The notes under the pieces: generated by a model
Databases searched by the model: none
Told to the model about the DNA's origin: nothing
What the model saw: only the letters and a program-made list of their open reading frames with translations
Program-made: the position numbers and the translations under genes
Part shown: in pieces, positions 27,401 to 36,411 of the stretch
Position numbering within the stretch: the first letter of the stretch is position 1
Layout of the letters: every line of letters starts with the position of its first letter
Assembly (NCBI RefSeq): GCF_040760075.1
Contig: NZ_CP142884.1
Coordinates: 434,001 to 498,000, forward strand
DNA from: Sphingobacterium sp. R2
Lineage (GTDB): Bacteria; Bacteroidota; Bacteroidia; Sphingobacteriales; Sphingobacteriaceae
Direction of reading: 5' to 3'
Length of the DNA: 64,000 nt

Positions 27401-28885
27401 ATGCTTGCTTTCAGTCCATATATCAGTTCATTCCTCGATCAGATTATCGTCAGTATACCGTATTTTAAACCCGAACTGACACTGATCCTCACTTTTATTG
27501 GTACTATTCTCGCTAGTCTTTTTGCTGACAAGCACTGGAAGCATACGTCTTTTATGCTTACAATTATCGGATTATTGTTGAGTGGCTGTTATCTCATTGG
27601 GCAAGGACTCAGTAAAGTAGAGATGGCTGGCTTTTTTGATATGATCCACGTTGATGCCTTTGCTACCTCTTCACGATCGATTATCCTGTTGTCGACACTC
27701 CTTGTTTGTATCTTTATTCAACAAGGACATGGGAGACATGGCCGACCACTAGGAGATCTATATGCTGTTTTACTGACGGCGACGTTGGGACTGAACCTAT
27801 TGACCATGTCGAGCAACTGGCTGATGATTTTTATAGCCGTTGAAACCGTTTCCATTAGTTCCTATATCATGGTGGGGTACTTTTCAGCTACTAAAGTTCA
27901 GTCGGAGGCAGCTTTAAAATATGTACTCTTTGGATCGATTTGCGCGGCAGTGATGCTTTACGGTTTATCTTTACTCTACGGTTTCACGGGGAACTTGAAT
28001 TTTGATTCCCAGAGTCACATTGCAGGCCTTATGGAAGCACCAAAGGTCATGATCAGCATTGCGCTATTATTTTTATTGACGGGCATTGGCTTTAAATTGA
28101 GTTTTTTCCCTTTTCATGTCTGGAGTCCAGATGTTTATCAAGGTGCTCCCACAGTGATTACCACGTATCTGGCTACGGTACCAAAAATTGCAGTCGTCGT
28201 TCTGTTATCCAAGCTCCTCTCCGCATGGCTAAATGTCTCCTTTTACTTTAGCGATTTCCTAACGTATGTAATTATTGGGGTTGCCATTGCAACCATGTTG
28301 ATTGGTAATTTAGCGGCTTTACGTCAACAGGATGCCAAACGGATGATGGCCTATTCGTCCATTGGACACACGGGAATACTCCTGATGGCTGTATTGGTTT
28401 ACCAAAATAATGAGTCAAATGTATTGCTATTCTATCTTTCCATCTATGCATTGATGAATATTGCTGTATTTATTTTTATTGACGCTTTGGAAGGCAGTCT
28501 GGGGAGTACATCCATCGATTCCTATCGTGGCTTAGGAAAGCAGTTTCCTCTTTTGTTTACTTCATTTTCAATTGTTCTAATCGCTTTAGTGGGGCTCCCT
28601 CCCACCGCGGGATTTGTCGGGAAGCTGTTAGTCTTTTCCAAAGTGTTCGAACAGTATCAAAACTTTCAATCGTTCGGTTTATTGGCATTGCTTATTGTCG
28701 GCGCACTGACCTCAGTTATCTCTTTATTTTACTATTTTAAAATTCCACTGAACGCATTTCTTAGGGACAATACCGTATCTTCAACAATAAAAGTCAATGC
28801 TGTACTTTTATGTATTGGTATCCTATGTACCTTAGCAGTGTTGTGTTTAGGAATTTTTCCGGATCTTTTGCTTTCGGCCTTTTAG
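27401..28885 (+). CDS. nuoN: NADH-quinone oxidoreductase subunit N
   Basis: This 494-residue subunit is the third antiporter-like pump. IFIAVETVSISSYIMVGYF contains the helix-5 Glu, GIGFKLSFFPFHVWSPDVYQ the helix-7 Lys, and QQDAKRMMAYSSIGHTGILL the helix-12 Lys. It closes the nuoH-N operon. No clear terminator follows in the 211-base gap to the next gene. Confidence 0.95.
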   Translation: MLAFSPYISSFLDQIIVSIPYFKPELTLILTFIGTILASLFADKHWKHTSFMLTIIGLLLSGCYLIGQGLSKVEMAGFFDMIHVDAFATSSRSIILLSTLLVCIFIQQGHGRHGRPLGDLYAVLLTATLGLNLLTMSSNWLMIFIAVETVSISSYIMVGYFSATKVQSEAALKYVLFGSICAAVMLYGLSLLYGFTGNLNFDSQSHIAGLMEAPKVMISIALLFLLTGIGFKLSFFPFHVWSPDVYQGAPTVITTYLATVPKIAVVVLLSKLLSAWLNVSFYFSDFLTYVIIGVAIATMLIGNLAALRQQDAKRMMAYSSIGHTGILLMAVLVYQNNESNVLLFYLSIYALMNIAVFIFIDALEGSLGSTSIDSYRGLGKQFPLLFTSFSIVLIALVGLPPTAGFVGKLLVFSKVFEQYQNFQSFGLLALLIVGALTSVISLFYYFKIPLNAFLRDNTVSSTIKVNAVLLCIGILCTLAVLCLGIFPDLLLSAF

Positions 28886-29061
28886 AAAAACAGAAAAACT
28901 CCTATTATTCTTAACAAAGATACCATCCTATTCAATCACTACATGTGCCGGTTGAATAGTAAAGATAAACTCCATAATATATTTTATATTTCCTCAATAA
29001 AAGTATTATCTATGGTTGAGGAGAGACCGATAAATTGTTTTTTAAGCAAAGCGCAATTAAA

Positions 29062-29092
29062 TTGCATATAAAAAGCAATTTATCTAAGTTTG
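29062..29092 (+). promoter_or_regulatory. Promoter of the DUF4254-GT9 operon
   Basis: TTG at 29062-29064 and TAAGTTTG at 29085-29092 are 20 bases apart. The -7 box ends 4 bases before the ATG at 29097, so the message should be leaderless. Confidence 0.65.
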
Positions 29093-29096
29093 TACC

Positions 29097-29702
29097 ATGA
29101 TTAGTGCAATAGCAAATCCAATATTTCAACGTGCTATCCAGGATTACCACGTATACGACCAGATTGATCATCCAATCCAAAATCCGTACGAAAAGCAATC
29201 CCTGGAGCATCTTCTCTATTTAAAGTGCTGGATTGACACCGTACAATGGCATATGGAAGATGTCGTTCGTAATCCCGCTATTGATCCGAAAGAAGGCTTA
29301 CATTGGAAAAGACGAATTGATGAGTCCAATCAATATCGCACAGATACCGTAGAGTATATTGACAGCTATTTTCTACAAAAATTTAAGGAGATACAGGCTC
29401 GTCCTTCCGCAACGATCAATACAGAGAGTCCGGCGTGGGCTATTGATAGGCTTTCCATTCTGGCTTTAAAAATCTACCATATGGAACAGGAGACATTACG
29501 CACAGATGCTTCTGAGGCACACATTAATACCTGCCAAGAAAAGCTTAACATCCTATTGGAACAAAGAAAAGATTTATCTCAAAGTATTGATGAATTGATG
29601 GATGCCATATCATCGGGCGATAAATACATGAAAGTCTATAAACAGATGAAAATGTATAACGATCCTTCATTGAACCCTGTCTTATATTCATCAGGAAAGT
29701 AA
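29097..29702 (+). CDS. DUF4254-domain protein
   Basis: This 201-residue, probably cytosolic, all-helical protein matches the DUF4254 family: N-terminal IANPIFQRAIQDYHVYD, the WHMEDVVRNPAIDP region near residue 60, and IDRLSILALKIYHMEQE in the second half. The family is largely restricted to Bacteroidota and is nearly always next to GT9 or other LPS glycosyltransferases; no activity is established. Here the GT9 gene follows after 2 bases, so a role in LPS core assembly is inferred. Confidence 0.85.
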   Translation: MISAIANPIFQRAIQDYHVYDQIDHPIQNPYEKQSLEHLLYLKCWIDTVQWHMEDVVRNPAIDPKEGLHWKRRIDESNQYRTDTVEYIDSYFLQKFKEIQARPSATINTESPAWAIDRLSILALKIYHMEQETLRTDASEAHINTCQEKLNILLEQRKDLSQSIDELMDAISSGDKYMKVYKQMKMYNDPSLNPVLYSSGK

Positions 29703-29704
29703 AC

Positions 29705-30730
29705 ATGTCGTTACCGCAACGGATCATAGTCACGCGATTTTCAGCTATGGGCGATGTTGCCATGGTTGCCTCTGTATTGAAAGAATTTTGTATTCGCTAT
29801 CCTGATGTAGAAATCATCATGGTCAGCAGACCATTCTTTTCGCCATTCTTTGATGGAATAAAAAACCTAAGGTTCCACGCGATAGAACCCAAAACCATTC
29901 ATAAAGGTTTTTGGGGCTTGTTCAAGCTAAAAAAAGAGCTGACCCAGTATAGCCCAGATGCCGTAGCTGACTTACATTTTAATTTGCGTTCACGTGTGCT
30001 TGATTTATTGTTTTCCTTATCGGGTGTAAAAGTAAAGCAGCTTGACAAAGGGCGTGAAGAGAAAAAAGCGTTATCCCGTGAAAAAGACAAAATTAAAGTC
30101 CCATTGAAACTAACGGTAGAACGCTATGCAGATGTATTTCGGGCATTAGGTTTTAAATTTGAGCTCAGCCATAAATTGGTTCCCAATTTGCAGGATGTAC
30201 CTAAAGCTGCATTTGGTCTGTTTGCAAATTTCGATCGAAAGAAAATTGGTATAGCGCCTTTTGCGCAACATCGATATAAAATTCTTTCCTTGGTAAAAAT
30301 GGGGCAGATCATAGATTACCTGACACATCACGGATATGACGTATTGCTCTTTGGAGGTGGTCAGGAAGAGTTTCAAATTGCCCAAAACTGGACCGAAAGT
30401 TTTCCCAACACTCACAATACGATTGGAAAATTTACGTTGAGAGAAGAACTGGATTTAATTTCGAATTTGGATCTTATGATCAGCATGGATTCTTCGGGTC
30501 TTCATATGGCCTCCCTAATGGGGGTACGATGCCTTTCCTTGTGGGGAGCAACACACCCTTACGCTGGATTTACGGGTTACGGTCAACGGTTAGCAGATTG
30601 CATCCAAGTTGAACATCCCAATAGACCAAGTTCGGTGTATGGGAATAAGTCGTGCATCTGTGACGGGGTAGAAGCAATTGATTTAATTACGCCGGAGATG
30701 GTGATTGAACGAATAAGAGCAATAGGATGA
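29705..30730 (+). CDS. GT9 glycosyltransferase (LPS heptosyltransferase-like)
   Basis: This 341-residue GT-B enzyme has the GT9 features: N-terminal RIIVTRFSAMGDVAMVASVL, a Rossmann-type second half with KIGIAPFAQHRYKILSLVKM (the phosphate-binding segment of the donor), and NLDLMISMDSSGLHMASLMG near the C-terminus. Relatives transfer heptose from ADP-heptose to the inner LPS core at the cytoplasmic face of the inner membrane. The exact sugar is not proven. The end overlaps the next GT4 by 4 bases. Confidence 0.88.
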   Translation: MSLPQRIIVTRFSAMGDVAMVASVLKEFCIRYPDVEIIMVSRPFFSPFFDGIKNLRFHAIEPKTIHKGFWGLFKLKKELTQYSPDAVADLHFNLRSRVLDLLFSLSGVKVKQLDKGREEKKALSREKDKIKVPLKLTVERYADVFRALGFKFELSHKLVPNLQDVPKAAFGLFANFDRKKIGIAPFAQHRYKILSLVKMGQIIDYLTHHGYDVLLFGGGQEEFQIAQNWTESFPNTHNTIGKFTLREELDLISNLDLMISMDSSGLHMASLMGVRCLSLWGATHPYAGFTGYGQRLADCIQVEHPNRPSSVYGNKSCICDGVEAIDLITPEMVIERIRAIG

Positions 30731-31941
30731 AGATAGGGTTAATAACCATTCGATACGGATTGAATATCACCGGTGGAGCCGAATTCCATTGTAGAATGCT
30801 AGCTGAACGATTATCAGCAAAACATGACGTGACTGTATTAACCACCAATATCAAGTTTTTAAATAAACCAGAGGAGGATTTTACCCCGGGCCTAGAAATT
30901 ATACAGGGAATACCTGTGATGAGATTTGTGACCGATAAAAATCCATCTTCCGAAAAGAAAAGTAAAATCGCCCGGAAAATACGCCGATTGATCTATCGCT
31001 GGGGATTATCAAGGCCTGTTTTTTCCTTATTTCCCATTTGGAAGTTCAAAATTGATGATGAATCAAAATATTTAGAAGGACATCCATTTTATTCGTCATC
31101 ATTACTCAACTATATTAGGGAATTTCAACACGATTTCGACAAATTCATTTTCTTTACTTACGAAAACCCACTAACGATAATGGGATCACTTAGTGTACCA
31201 GAGAAGTCTATTCTGATTCCCACTGCACATATGGAGAGTATGTTATTTAGAAGCATCAACACACTTTTATTTTCAAAAGTTAATCATATTGCCTTTAACA
31301 CGGAAAGTGAAAAAGAAATGTGTTTAGAAATTTTCAGAAATTCGCTTGCAAAAAATACAGTTGTTGGCATAGGAGTCAATCAAATAGATGATTTACCGGC
31401 TGCAACAACGATCAGCGCCAAATATCAGATCAAATCACCATACTTACTTTATTGTGGCCGCATTACGCCAGTCAAAATCAACAATTTTATGGCTTATTTT
31501 CTGAAATTAAAATCAGAAAAACAGATCGACTTGCAACTTGTACTTACAGGAGAAAATACCATGAATGTTGAGCAAGAACCTGATATCATCTATACTGGTT
31601 TTGTAAGCGAGGAAGAAAAAAAAGCGCTAATACAACAAAGCTTTGCCATTATTAATCCGTCACTTGCCGAAAGCTTATCACTATTGACATTAGAAGCGCT
31701 CCACTTGGGGAAACCGGTCATTGGTAACAAAAAGTGTGATGTTATGGTCGAACATGAACGCAAAAGTGGAGCTGTTTTTTGTTATGATTCCTTCGACTCC
31801 CTAAGTTCAATTATCACATATTTGCAAGATCCAAATACAGATAAGAACATCATTGAGGCAAAAGCAAAAGAATATGTTTCTAAATATTATAATTGGGATT
31901 TGGTATTAAGTAAATTTGAAAACATTTTTAAAGAAAACTAA
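30727..31941 (+). CDS. GT4 glycosyltransferase
   Basis: This 404-residue protein is a GT-B retaining glycosyltransferase. The N-terminus has the acceptor-side RYGLNITGGAEFHCRMLAER, and the C-terminal domain has YCGRITPVK and NPSLAESLSLLTLEALHLG, the last holding the E-x7-E donor-binding motif. Sugar and acceptor unknown. Its ATG overlaps the stop of the GT9 gene (ATGA), so it is translationally coupled to the operon. Confidence 0.88.
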   Translation: MKIGLITIRYGLNITGGAEFHCRMLAERLSAKHDVTVLTTNIKFLNKPEEDFTPGLEIIQGIPVMRFVTDKNPSSEKKSKIARKIRRLIYRWGLSRPVFSLFPIWKFKIDDESKYLEGHPFYSSSLLNYIREFQHDFDKFIFFTYENPLTIMGSLSVPEKSILIPTAHMESMLFRSINTLLFSKVNHIAFNTESEKEMCLEIFRNSLAKNTVVGIGVNQIDDLPAATTISAKYQIKSPYLLYCGRITPVKINNFMAYFLKLKSEKQIDLQLVLTGENTMNVEQEPDIIYTGFVSEEEKKALIQQSFAIINPSLAESLSLLTLEALHLGKPVIGNKKCDVMVEHERKSGAVFCYDSFDSLSSIITYLQDPNTDKNIIEAKAKEYVSKYYNWDLVLSKFENIFKEN

Positions 31942-31954
31942 AACCAAGTCAGGC

Positions 31955-33073
31955 ATGATAACAATTGGATTTGATGCTAAACGATATTTTCTCAATCGAA
32001 CGGGCTTAGGTAATTATAGTAGAGATCTCATCCGTATTCTGGAGCAATACTATCCTCAGCATACTTATCTGAAATATACGCCAAGATTGGACAATAATGA
32101 TCTTTCGAAGAAGGCACTTATTGAAGAAAAAATTCGTCTACCCAAAACTACATTTAACCGTGCTTTTCCTGCACTTTGGCGAAGCTTTGGACTAGCATCC
32201 GACCTGCTTAATGATGGTGTAGAACTCTTTCATGGCCTTACAGGAGAAATACCAAGAGGCTTAAAAGCCCGTGGAATTAAATCCGTTGTCACTATACATG
32301 ATTTAATCTTCTTACGCTATCCCGAACTCTATAAACCCATAGATCGTTCGATATACAACAAGAAATTTCAATTAGCTGTTAATCACGCTGATAAAATTAT
32401 TGCAATTAGTGAACAGACTAAATCGGATATCATCGATTACTACGCAATTCCCGAAGATAAAATTGAGGTCATTTATCAGGGTTGTCATCCGACTTTTAAG
32501 GTCCCAAAAAGCGGCGACGAGAAGGAAAAATTAAGGTTAAAATATAATTTACCCAAAGACTTCCTGTTAAGTGTGGGCTCAATTGAAAAACGAAAAAATG
32601 TTTTACAAATTGTAAAAGCTATTCAGGATATCGATATTCCATTATTAATAATTGGTAAGAAAACGTCCTATCTTGAGGAGATTAACAGATATATCGTAGC
32701 CAACAAATTGGAAAGCAAAGTCATTATAAAACAAGGCTTTACTATTGAAGAACTATCGACCATTTATTCGATGGCATCAATTTTTATATACCCTTCTATC
32801 TTTGAAGGCTTTGGTATTCCTATCATTGAAGCCTTATATGCTGGTACTCCTGTCATTACAACTAATTCGGGTGTATTTCCAGAAGCTGGTGGACCATCAT
32901 CTTGTTATATCAACCCTTCAGATGTCGATGAAATAAATCTAGCAATCAAACATATTCTCGGCGACTCCCAAACCAGTGCAAGGATGATTGCGCAAGGACG
33001 TCATTATGTGCAAAAATTTAATGATGAAAAAATTGCATCAGAACTTATAAATTGTTATAAATCCTTATTGTAA
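31955..33073 (+). CDS. GT4 glycosyltransferase
   Basis: The 372-residue protein is a typical GT4 enzyme of the mannosyltransferase-like kind. It starts ITIGFDAKRYFLNRTGLGNY, carries VTIHDLIFLRYPELY and LLSVGSIEKRKNV in the middle, and has YPSIFEGFGIPIIEALYAGT (the E-x7-E motif) towards the end. An in-frame ATG 39 bases upstream lies inside the preceding gene and gives a poor N-terminus, so 31955 is chosen. It closes the plus-strand operon, and its stop overlaps the convergent GT90 gene by 9 bases. Confidence 0.9.
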   Translation: MITIGFDAKRYFLNRTGLGNYSRDLIRILEQYYPQHTYLKYTPRLDNNDLSKKALIEEKIRLPKTTFNRAFPALWRSFGLASDLLNDGVELFHGLTGEIPRGLKARGIKSVVTIHDLIFLRYPELYKPIDRSIYNKKFQLAVNHADKIIAISEQTKSDIIDYYAIPEDKIEVIYQGCHPTFKVPKSGDEKEKLRLKYNLPKDFLLSVGSIEKRKNVLQIVKAIQDIDIPLLIIGKKTSYLEEINRYIVANKLESKVIIKQGFTIEELSTIYSMASIFIYPSIFEGFGIPIIEALYAGTPVITTNSGVFPEAGGPSSCYINPSDVDEINLAIKHILGDSQTSARMIAQGRHYVQKFNDEKIASELINCYKSLL

Positions 33074-34021
33074 TTTAGGCTGAACGGTATACGTAAAATA
33101 TTTATCCAAGACTTTTAATGCGATTAAATCCTCTATTTTTTTATTTTTAAACTGCGCAATATATTCATGCGCATTTTTTACAATCATCTTAGCCGCATTA
33201 GCATCTGCCATAAAATAGCGTAATTTTTCTTCCAAATCAGAATAATCATCTTTAATACAAATAAAATGAAAATCTGGAATTAGGCGTCCCTCCATAAACC
33301 AAGTCTCATATTTAGGCATAGGCATCACCGCAATAGAATTAGAGGACATAATCCACTTCAAGTTTGTCGCAACATCATTTCCCTCAAGCGCCAAAATAAA
33401 TTTATAATCAAGGTGCTCTGCGATGGATAAATAATCCTTATCGGAAGATCTATTTGCCTTTTTGATATTACACAATGGATGATCATAATACAATTGGTAG
33501 AATCTACTACGATGCACCTGCCCAAAACCGCTCCTTCCGACCAACATATCTATTTTTTTATCAAAAGATACATCATCTTGAAGAAAATTAAAATGTCTTG
33601 CTTTATCCAAATTTAAGACTATTGCATTGCCGTTATTACCATGAATAGGTCGGCTCTTTAGTAAAGTCGGATGTAAGGGAACATGAATGATATCACCGGG
33701 CAAAATACTGAATCGCAATTGGGGCTTAAAAAAACGTAAATACTCCTTACTGTCGAAATAATAAACGCGTATGCGTTCTGGCACTCGATATTTCCCTATT
33801 TCAATTGCATCCTGATCTAACGGTTCAAGCCCTTCTAACTTATTGTAATAATTTACCCTATCATCAATATATGCAGCATTTTTGCGATAATAAGCGCTAT
33901 TTAAATGCTTTTTCAATTGGACTTGCGAAAGACTGCTAGGAACTAGCTCCCTAAGAATTGCTTTAATATAATAGTAAATCTTATTATTCTTATTTCGCAA
34001 AAAGATTCTTTTGAAATTCAT
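33065..34021 (-). CDS. GT90 (CAP10/LpsA-like) glycosyltransferase
   Basis: This 318-residue protein shows the GT90 signature in its second half: YKFILALEGNDVATNLKWIM, then SSNSIAVMPMPKYETWFMEG, and PDFHFICIKDDYSDLEEKL. GT90 enzymes add xylose, glucose or related sugars to surface glycans. A short basic N-terminus without signal peptide suggests a cytosolic enzyme acting on lipid-linked or core saccharide. It is the last gene of the minus-strand operon, with a -7-like TATTTTTG at 34042-34049 just upstream. Its 3' end overlaps the convergent GT4 gene. Confidence 0.85.
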   Translation of the reverse strand: MNFKRIFLRNKNNKIYYYIKAILRELVPSSLSQVQLKKHLNSAYYRKNAAYIDDRVNYYNKLEGLEPLDQDAIEIGKYRVPERIRVYYFDSKEYLRFFKPQLRFSILPGDIIHVPLHPTLLKSRPIHGNNGNAIVLNLDKARHFNFLQDDVSFDKKIDMLVGRSGFGQVHRSRFYQLYYDHPLCNIKKANRSSDKDYLSIAEHLDYKFILALEGNDVATNLKWIMSSNSIAVMPMPKYETWFMEGRLIPDFHFICIKDDYSDLEEKLRYFMADANAAKMIVKNAHEYIAQFKNKKIEDLIALKVLDKYFTYTVQPKLQ

Positions 34022-34082
34022 CGATGACCAATACTTTTCTTCAAAAATAAGTAAAAATAACTCTCCCTTAAAATAAACAAAT

Positions 34083-34751
34083 CTAAAAGTCTGTATCAGG
34101 CTTTACAACAGGAATACGCAGTTGCAGTTTCTTCCAATGGTTAGACTTGTCTTTATAAATCATAAGTTTGCCTAATTTATACTTAAATTTCAGTAATCCC
34201 TTATAATCATCTTCAATGCAGCGATACGCCACACTCGGATTTTCTTTCAGAACCTCATTAATCGCTAATGTATAAACTGTTGGTCCTGTCATCGCATGCA
34301 CATCATGTGGAAATCGATTCTGTTCAATATTATCCACAATCAGTTCAATCGTTCTTTTCAAAAAAGGATGTCCCTTATCAAAGATCAGTGCCCATTGTGC
34401 ATATAGGCTCCTATTATTCTCATGCGTTATTACCGCAACGTCATCCTTATTTAAATATTTATCGATAGAAACTAACAAATCACTATCTAAATCTATATAA
34501 ATGCCTCCATATATATACAAAACAGCATAGCGAAAGAAATCTGCTTTAGCGGCTCCTATCTGAAGACGATGATAGGCTTTATTAATACGTTCATCAAAAT
34601 GTTCGGCAAAGAAGTCACTCACCCTTTGATCGTCATAGAATTCATATGAATAATCCTTGTTCTTTTTCAAAAACGAGCGAATATGGAGTTTCGTAAGCCA
34701 AGGAATCTTATTATCCTTAAATGTTTGAAATATATTTTTTGGAATTCCCAT
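34083..34751 (-). CDS. GT32-family glycosyltransferase (DXD sugar-binding)
   Basis: This 222-residue protein has the conserved GT32 (OCH1-like, Gly_transf_sug) features: IPKNIFQTFKDNKIP at the start, AAKADFFRYAVLYIYGGIYI and the metal-binding DLDSD near residue 90, and MTGPTVYTLAI further on. It uses a nucleotide sugar and probably extends a surface polysaccharide. It starts 12 bases after the GT2 gene in the same operon. Confidence 0.88.
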   Translation of the reverse strand: MGIPKNIFQTFKDNKIPWLTKLHIRSFLKKNKDYSYEFYDDQRVSDFFAEHFDERINKAYHRLQIGAAKADFFRYAVLYIYGGIYIDLDSDLLVSIDKYLNKDDVAVITHENNRSLYAQWALIFDKGHPFLKRTIELIVDNIEQNRFPHDVHAMTGPTVYTLAINEVLKENPSVAYRCIEDDYKGLLKFKYKLGKLMIYKDKSNHWKKLQLRIPVVKPDTDF

Positions 34752-34763
34752 GATAATTAATAA

Positions 34764-35573
34764 CTACAGGAAACTAGAAAGTCCGTCAGCACAGGATTTC
34801 AGCTTTTCTAATTTTGTCTTTTCAAATAAATAATCGTTTTGAGGAAGTGCTTGTCTAGACTCCTCTTTATGATATAGGTGATACCCAATTGCAGCAAACT
34901 TAAGAAGTTGCCCTTTGAGTCCATAATTGAATAAACGTTCCACAAATTCACTGTCTTCCCGACCCCAGCCTTCAAAAAGATTATCAAAACCATTCACTGC
35001 ACAAACATCGCGCATGTAGAAAGACATATTACAAGAGCGTACTTTGCTTCTGTTATTTGCTAGGTCTTTCGCAGTCCATCTTGCCAAAAGAAGACTACGA
35101 AAACTACTAATTCTCTTTTCAAACCGACCAGATTCGAATCCAGCCTGAAACATATTCGGATACTTCAGTTGGTTCGACTCGGCTAACAATTTAGATGTTA
35201 ATGCTTGATTTAGTAAGACCCTTCCACCTTGAATAAAATGTCCTACTTTGGCGAGTTTTAGATGGTCTTCAATAAAATTTGGTGCCATAAGAATGTCACC
35301 GTCAACGAGTATAACATAGGGTGATTTCACTTGGGCTATCGCTTGATTTCGAATACGTGCGACGCGAAAACCACAATCTTCCTGCCAAACATGGTAGATA
35401 GGAATTTCAGAAACTTGCTTATAACGATGAACCAACAACCTTGTCCTATCGTCAGAACCGTCATCTGCAACAATAATTTGACTCGGCAAAACTGTTTGAT
35501 TTAATGCAGACAATAGCACCAATTCCAATGCATCGGGCCTATTATACGTTGTAATAATTATCGAAGTTTCCAA
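34764..35573 (-). CDS. GT2 glycosyltransferase (first of two similar copies)
   Basis: This 269-residue GT-A enzyme starts TSIIITTYNRPDALELVL, has the ADDGSDD donor loop near residue 35, the VDGDILM metal-binding motif near residue 95, and the C-terminal GWGREDSEFVERL motif of the galactosyltransferase-C type. It has the same length and organisation as the gene directly upstream (35598-36407), so the pair looks like an old tandem duplication now well diverged. No membrane segment, so it acts in the cytosol. Confidence 0.9.
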   Translation of the reverse strand: METSIIITTYNRPDALELVLLSALNQTVLPSQIIVADDGSDDRTRLLVHRYKQVSEIPIYHVWQEDCGFRVARIRNQAIAQVKSPYVILVDGDILMAPNFIEDHLKLAKVGHFIQGGRVLLNQALTSKLLAESNQLKYPNMFQAGFESGRFEKRISSFRSLLLARWTAKDLANNRSKVRSCNMSFYMRDVCAVNGFDNLFEGWGREDSEFVERLFNYGLKGQLLKFAAIGYHLYHKEESRQALPQNDYLFEKTKLEKLKSCADGLSSFL

Positions 35574-35597
35574 AAAATAGCTGTAAAATCGTAAGTG

Positions 35598-36407
35598 CTA
35601 ATCAGATGATTTCAGATATTTATCAATACCGTTATCACAATAGGTCAAATTTAGCTTTTTTGTTTTTGCAAACAAACAATTGTTGTTACCTAAATTCTCT
35701 TTTGCATTTATCGCATGCCAGATATGAAACACAATGCCGCCGAATTTTAAGAAGCGTTTTTTTACGTTGACATTTAAGAGTCTAGCGACAAATTCTTTAT
35801 CTTCCGGTCCCCAGCCTTTAAAGTCTTCATTGTAACCATTCACACGAATGGCATCTTCTTTCCAATACGCCATATTGGCCCCATGAATCTCCCAACGTTC
35901 GTTGCCTTTATTTTTATAATTAAATTCAAAATATTTCCATAATAACTGAAAACGAAAAGCACTGAATAAGTTCGAGACTCCTTTATCGAATCTATTTACC
36001 TTTGTATCACGCTTAGTCAATTTTTTTTCAGAAAACTCCCGATCAAGGTAGATACGGCTGGCACGTACCACAGATCCTTTTCGAGCAAATTTTCGATGAT
36101 CCCTAATAAAATAGGGATGCAAAATTAAATCACCATCAATTTGAACAATATAGTCGGATGAGGCTTTAGCGATGGCCTTATTTCTGATTTTCGCCAATTG
36201 GAAGCCCTCGTCTTCATGCCATATATGAATAAAAGGAATATTAAACTTATTTTTATATTCTGCTACAACTCGTTCTGTCTCCTTTCCGGACCCATCATCA
36301 GCAATAAGTATTTCATCAGGAAGAACCTTTTGATGCAGTATACTTTCCAAGCATAATGCCAACGCCTCCGGCCAATTATAAGTAGATATTATTAAAGAGA
36401 TTTTCAT
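35598..36407 (-). CDS. GT2 glycosyltransferase (second of two similar copies)
   Basis: This 269-residue GT-A enzyme starts ISLIISTYNWPEALALCLES, has ADDGSGKE, QIDGDLILHPYF and GWGPEDKEFVARL, in the same order and at nearly the same positions as its 269-residue neighbour. Both have a conserved IWHEDEGF/VWQEDCGF block. The different N- and C-terminal parts suggest distinct sugars or linkages. It ends 24 bases before the next GT2 and starts 4 bases after the GT4 stop. Confidence 0.9.
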   Translation of the reverse strand: MKISLIISTYNWPEALALCLESILHQKVLPDEILIADDGSGKETERVVAEYKNKFNIPFIHIWHEDEGFQLAKIRNKAIAKASSDYIVQIDGDLILHPYFIRDHRKFARKGSVVRASRIYLDREFSEKKLTKRDTKVNRFDKGVSNLFSAFRFQLLWKYFEFNYKNKGNERWEIHGANMAYWKEDAIRVNGYNEDFKGWGPEDKEFVARLLNVNVKKRFLKFGGIVFHIWHAINAKENLGNNNCLFAKTKKLNLTYCDNGIDKYLKSSD

Positions 36408-36411
36408 TTAT

